NCBI GenBank assembly: GCA_963832945.1
Contig: CAWHVV010000002.1
Location: forward strand, 62,001-126,000
Origin: JAFEDN01 sp963832945
Lineage (GTDB): Bacteria > Pseudomonadota > Gammaproteobacteria > Coxiellales > Coxiellaceae
DNA: 64,000 nt
Direction: 5' to 3'
Made by a program: the position numbers and the translations under genes. The notes beneath the pieces are model-generated. The model did no database searches. It had not been told where the DNA came from and saw only the letters and a program-made list of their open reading frames with translations. Positions 61,471 to 64,000 of the stretch are shown piece after piece (position 1 is the stretch's first letter; every line of letters starts with the position of its first letter).

Positions 61471-62726
61471 GGAGATACCTGCGTAGAAACTGCGGCCAGT
61501 TCTCTGGCTGAGGCCAGTAAAGCGAGACGTGCGATGACTCCGTATGCGTAAAAACGGCTGGAATCCGCTCCGCATTTTGCCGTGTGACAGGCCTTGGGAA
61601 GCGGCAGTGGCGCAAAATCCATCCCCGGTGAGTTTAAATTTTCCCGCGGCCCGCGCTGTTTATGAATGCGGTAAAAACCCCCGATCACATGACGCCCAAT
61701 GGTGTAAATAACCGGTTCAGCCACCGCATTGTCCGCCCCAACCGTTTCAAAAGTATGCACGCCTTCCTGGATAATGGCTTTGGTGACCTGTTTTCCACCT
61801 TTAATGACCGACATTCTTTGACGTTGTTTACGGTTTAAATGCCTCAGTTCTTCGGGGTCATCAATCATCATCACGGCCATGCCATAAGTGCCCTGATCGG
61901 CTTTAACCACTAAAAATGGCGGGGTATCAATTTGATATTCGGAATATTTTTCGCGGATGCGGGTTAACAAGCTGCCGGCGCGGGTTATCAGGCATTCCTG
62001 ACCATCGGGATTATTGAAATCGACATCAGGGCATTGATCGAAATAAGGCATTATCAGCCATGGATCGATCTGGATGGCTTGTGCAAACTGCTGACAGACC
62101 GCCTGGTAGTGGCTAAAATGCTCCGACTTCAATCGGGTGGTCCAGCCTAATTTCACCGGTGGTAAAATGATTTGCCCAAGGCCTTGCAGGATTTCAGGTA
62201 CACCGGACGATAAATCATTATTCAACAGGATGCAGCAGACATTAAATCCGTTTACGCCGATGCTATCACCGCGACGCACCAATGGTTCGATGGTTAATTC
62301 ACGCCCCGAAGGCAGGGTTTGCCTGTGAACCTCTGTGATCTCGGAACTGAGCGAGCCGATGCGAACTTCAAACCCTGCCTGTAATAAAATGTCGTGCAAT
62401 ACCGCCACACTTTCAAAATAAAAAGGGTTACGGGTATGGCTTTCGGGGATAAGCAAAATCTGCGAAATACCTGGGCTTAACTCGGCGATGGTAGCCTGCA
62501 TAGCCTGCACGTAGAGTGGCATGCTGGCGGGGTTCAGGTTATTGAAACCTGCGGGGAACAGATTGGTATCGACCGGCGCCAGCTTGAATCCTGCATTCCG
62601 TAAATCCATCGATCCATAAATAGGCGGGCGGTATTGGAGCCATTGCTGACGAAACCATGCTTCAATAGGGGCGCAGGATTTTTCGAGATGTTGGCTGATG
62701 TCAAAATTTGTGCTGACTGTACGCAT
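61467..62726 (-). CDS. gshA: Glutamate-cysteine ligase, proteobacterial GshA type (PF08886)
   Basis: 419 residues from MRTVSTNFDISQHLEKSCAP, preceded by CGGAG. It is unrelated in sequence to the E. coli enzyme; the PF08886 features are YGSMDLRNAGFKLAPVDTNL and FPAGFNNL, DQGTYGMAVMMIDDPEEL and VIYTIGRHVIGGFYRIHKQR. It makes gamma-glutamylcysteine and is coupled to gshB in one operon. Confidence 0.92.
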   Translation of the reverse strand: MRTVSTNFDISQHLEKSCAPIEAWFRQQWLQYRPPIYGSMDLRNAGFKLAPVDTNLFPAGFNNLNPASMPLYVQAMQATIAELSPGISQILLIPESHTRNPFYFESVAVLHDILLQAGFEVRIGSLSSEITEVHRQTLPSGRELTIEPLVRRGDSIGVNGFNVCCILLNNDLSSGVPEILQGLGQIILPPVKLGWTTRLKSEHFSHYQAVCQQFAQAIQIDPWLIMPYFDQCPDVDFNNPDGQECLITRAGSLLTRIREKYSEYQIDTPPFLVVKADQGTYGMAVMMIDDPEELRHLNRKQRQRMSVIKGGKQVTKAIIQEGVHTFETVGADNAVAEPVIYTIGRHVIGGFYRIHKQRGPRENLNSPGMDFAPLPLPKACHTAKCGADSSRFYAYGVIARLALLASARELAAVSTQVSP

Positions 62727-62770
62727 GATGTACTCCGGATTTATGTTGAATATGTTATCATACACGCGAT

Positions 62771-63571
62771 ATGCGGTGGAATGGTAAAATTATTGGCGCA
62801 ATGATCGGTTTAATCCTTGGGCATCCCGGATGGGTGGTGTTGGGAGTGATCATTGGCCATTTGTATGACATAGGCTTTTTCAGCCGGATATTACCTCAAG
62901 TCGCAACGCATAGCCCGCAGGGAGTGCAAAGGATTTTTTTCGATAGCACCTTCTCGGTGATGGGGTATCTCGCCAAAGCCGATGGCAGGGTGAGCGAAAG
63001 CGAAATTCGCGCAGCCGAACAGGTGATGCAGCAAATGGATCTTGGGCCGGAAATGAAGCGTGAGGCCATCGGATTATTCAATCAGGGCAAGCAGGGGGAT
63101 TTTGATTTAACCGCGGCTATGCGACGTTTAAAAACCGCCTGCGGGCAACATCCCCATTTATTACGGACATTTTTAGAAATTCAAATCCAGATCGCCAATG
63201 CAGAAGGCCAGATTAGCCAAGGTAAACGCTCGGCTTTACAGGCCATCTGCGCCGAATTGGGCATTCACGGATTTATGTTTGAGCAGTTTGAACAACAGGC
63301 TTATGCAGAGCAGAACTACCGGCGCAGTTATCAGCGGACAAGGTCTAACCCCGTTCAGCATCTGGCGGATGCCTACCAAATTTTGGGTGTTTCAAAAGAA
63401 GCGGGCGATGCTGAGGTAAAAAAAGCTTATCGGCGATTGATCAGCCAAAACCACCCTGATAAATTAATGTCACAGGGATTGCCCCCGGAAATGATAAAAC
63501 TGGCGAATGAACGTACTCAAAAAATTAAAAGCGCTTACGAAACCATTAAAAAAGCACGTAATATTGCTTAA
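62771..63571 (+). CDS. djlA: DnaJ-like membrane co-chaperone DjlA
   Basis: 266 residues. A glycine-rich N-terminal membrane segment (GKIIGAMIGLILGHPGWVVL) is followed by a TerB-like domain (about 55-165) and a C-terminal J domain with HPD (YQILGVSKEAGDAEVKKAYR, LISQNHPDKLMSQG). It recruits DnaK to the inner membrane; in Legionella a DjlA homologue is needed for intracellular growth. Confidence 0.93.
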   Translation: MRWNGKIIGAMIGLILGHPGWVVLGVIIGHLYDIGFFSRILPQVATHSPQGVQRIFFDSTFSVMGYLAKADGRVSESEIRAAEQVMQQMDLGPEMKREAIGLFNQGKQGDFDLTAAMRRLKTACGQHPHLLRTFLEIQIQIANAEGQISQGKRSALQAICAELGIHGFMFEQFEQQAYAEQNYRRSYQRTRSNPVQHLADAYQILGVSKEAGDAEVKKAYRRLISQNHPDKLMSQGLPPEMIKLANERTQKIKSAYETIKKARNIA

Positions 63572-63595
63572 ACGCAGTAGAATTGGAGGATCCGC

Positions 63596-64000
63596 ATGTC
63601 ATCCAGCATTGATTCCAGCGATCTCGGCGCCGCCCTGACATGTCTTCGTCAGGGACAGATTATCGCTTATCCCACAGAGGCGGTTTATGGTTTCGGTTGC
63701 GATCCATTTTGTTTAGAAGCAGTTAATCGCGTATTGCTCCTGAAAAAGCGCAACGTTGATAAGGGCCTGATTTTGGTGGCTGCGAGCTGGGAACAGGTGG
63801 AATCCCTGGTTGAGCCTATTCCGCCTCGGGCGTTGACCCAGGTGCTGGCTACCTGGCCGGGTCCTTTCACATGGATTTTTCCGGCCAGTCCGCTGGCGCC
63901 GGAATGGATTCGCGGACGCCACCGTGGCGTGGCGTTGCGGGTCAGCGCACACCCTGTGGTGCAGGAATTATGCCGGGCTTTTCGGGGGCCGATTGTCTCC
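63596..64000 (+). CDS. tsaC: Threonylcarbamoyl-AMP synthase, 5' part
   Basis: At least 135 residues, cut by the window edge. GQIIAYPTEAVYGFGCDPFC, then LLLKKRNVDKGLILVAASWE and WPGPFTWIFPAS are TsaC/YrdC motifs. GGAGG lies eight bases upstream of the ATG. It makes the precursor of the t6A37 tRNA modification. Confidence 0.95.
   Translation, partial: MSSSIDSSDLGAALTCLRQGQIIAYPTEAVYGFGCDPFCLEAVNRVLLLKKRNVDKGLILVAASWEQVESLVEPIPPRALTQVLATWPGPFTWIFPASPLAPEWIRGRHRGVALRVSAHPVVQELCRAFRGPIVS

Noticed and set aside
1..64000. CRISPR arrays, rRNA, tRNA or prophage modules
   Set aside because: No regularly spaced repeats, no rRNA or tRNA sequence recognised, and only a lone phage-type repressor was found.

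Overview
The window looks like a piece of chromosome from an intracellular gammaproteobacterium of the order Legionellales, closest in flavour to Coxiellaceae. The genus is an inference, not proven by the sequence. Reasons: the housekeeping genes are clearly gammaproteobacterial (rpoH, ftsYEX, lptD-surA-pdxA-rsmA, parE, waaA, gshA/gshB, rsmJ, djlA). There is a Com1-like thiol oxidoreductase. Eukaryote-like repeat proteins (ankyrin, F-box-like, Sel1, LRR, phospholipase D) are scattered between them in AT-richer DNA. No rRNA, tRNA or CRISPR array was recognised.

Layout. 1-1400: the 3' part of topA, with a frameshift. 1400-5180: an AT-rich accessory block (secreted protein, ankyrin protein, GrpB-like protein) flanked and interrupted by echoes of the glyS 3' end. 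5180-10150: rpoH, com1-like gene and a fused glyQS on the minus strand. 10300-12800: a decayed tandem F-box/ankyrin gene. 12860-16470: ilvE, glycine-zipper lipoprotein, lemA, htpX. 16500-20470: an accessory island with two toxin-antitoxin loci, an lspA remnant and a phage-type repressor. 20500-24770: ftsX-ftsE, an outer-membrane barrel gene, ftsY and rpiA. 24960-27825: a toxin-antitoxin pair, csrA, hpf, cdd and a purine nucleoside phosphorylase. 27827-36130: a long minus-strand run lptD-surA-pdxA-[relBE-like]-rsmA-usp-sppA-pdxH, tightly coupled. 36250-43550: amgK-murU, EamA transporter, parE, DUF4282, Sel1 protein, waaA. 43570-52140: a toxin-antitoxin pair, a tripartite RND efflux operon, an ATPase and recombination debris. 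52300-55690: phospholipase D-like protein and remnants of an ATPase, an ISAs1 transposase and an LRR protein. 55700-64000: tolC, hemL, rubredoxin, hemJ, erpA, rsmJ, gshB-gshA, djlA and the start of tsaC.

The most striking signal is a family of about 150-bp palindrome-rich elements that have inserted into protein-coding genes and stayed in frame. Copies lie at the glyQ/glyS junction, again inside glyS, near the N-terminus of pdxA and at the C-terminus of the RND membrane-fusion protein. Others lie between surA and lptD (with a perfect 11-bp target duplication) and over the end of ftsY. The net insertions inside genes are 162, 111, 162 and 162 bp, all multiples of three; the intergenic one is 164 bp. 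The element is open in both orientations: pdxA reads the opposite strand from the other three. It resembles in behaviour the Rickettsia palindromic elements but I do not recognise its sequence. A second, unrelated MITE-like family (8-bp target duplications) rewrote the last codons of ilvE and sits downstream of rpiA.

The genes otherwise serve envelope assembly (LptD, SurA, WaaA, AmgK-MurU), translation (GlyQS, RsmA, RsmJ, Hpf, CsrA), cofactor supply (PdxA, PdxH, HemL, HemJ, ErpA, glutathione), efflux, and probably host interaction through the repeat proteins.
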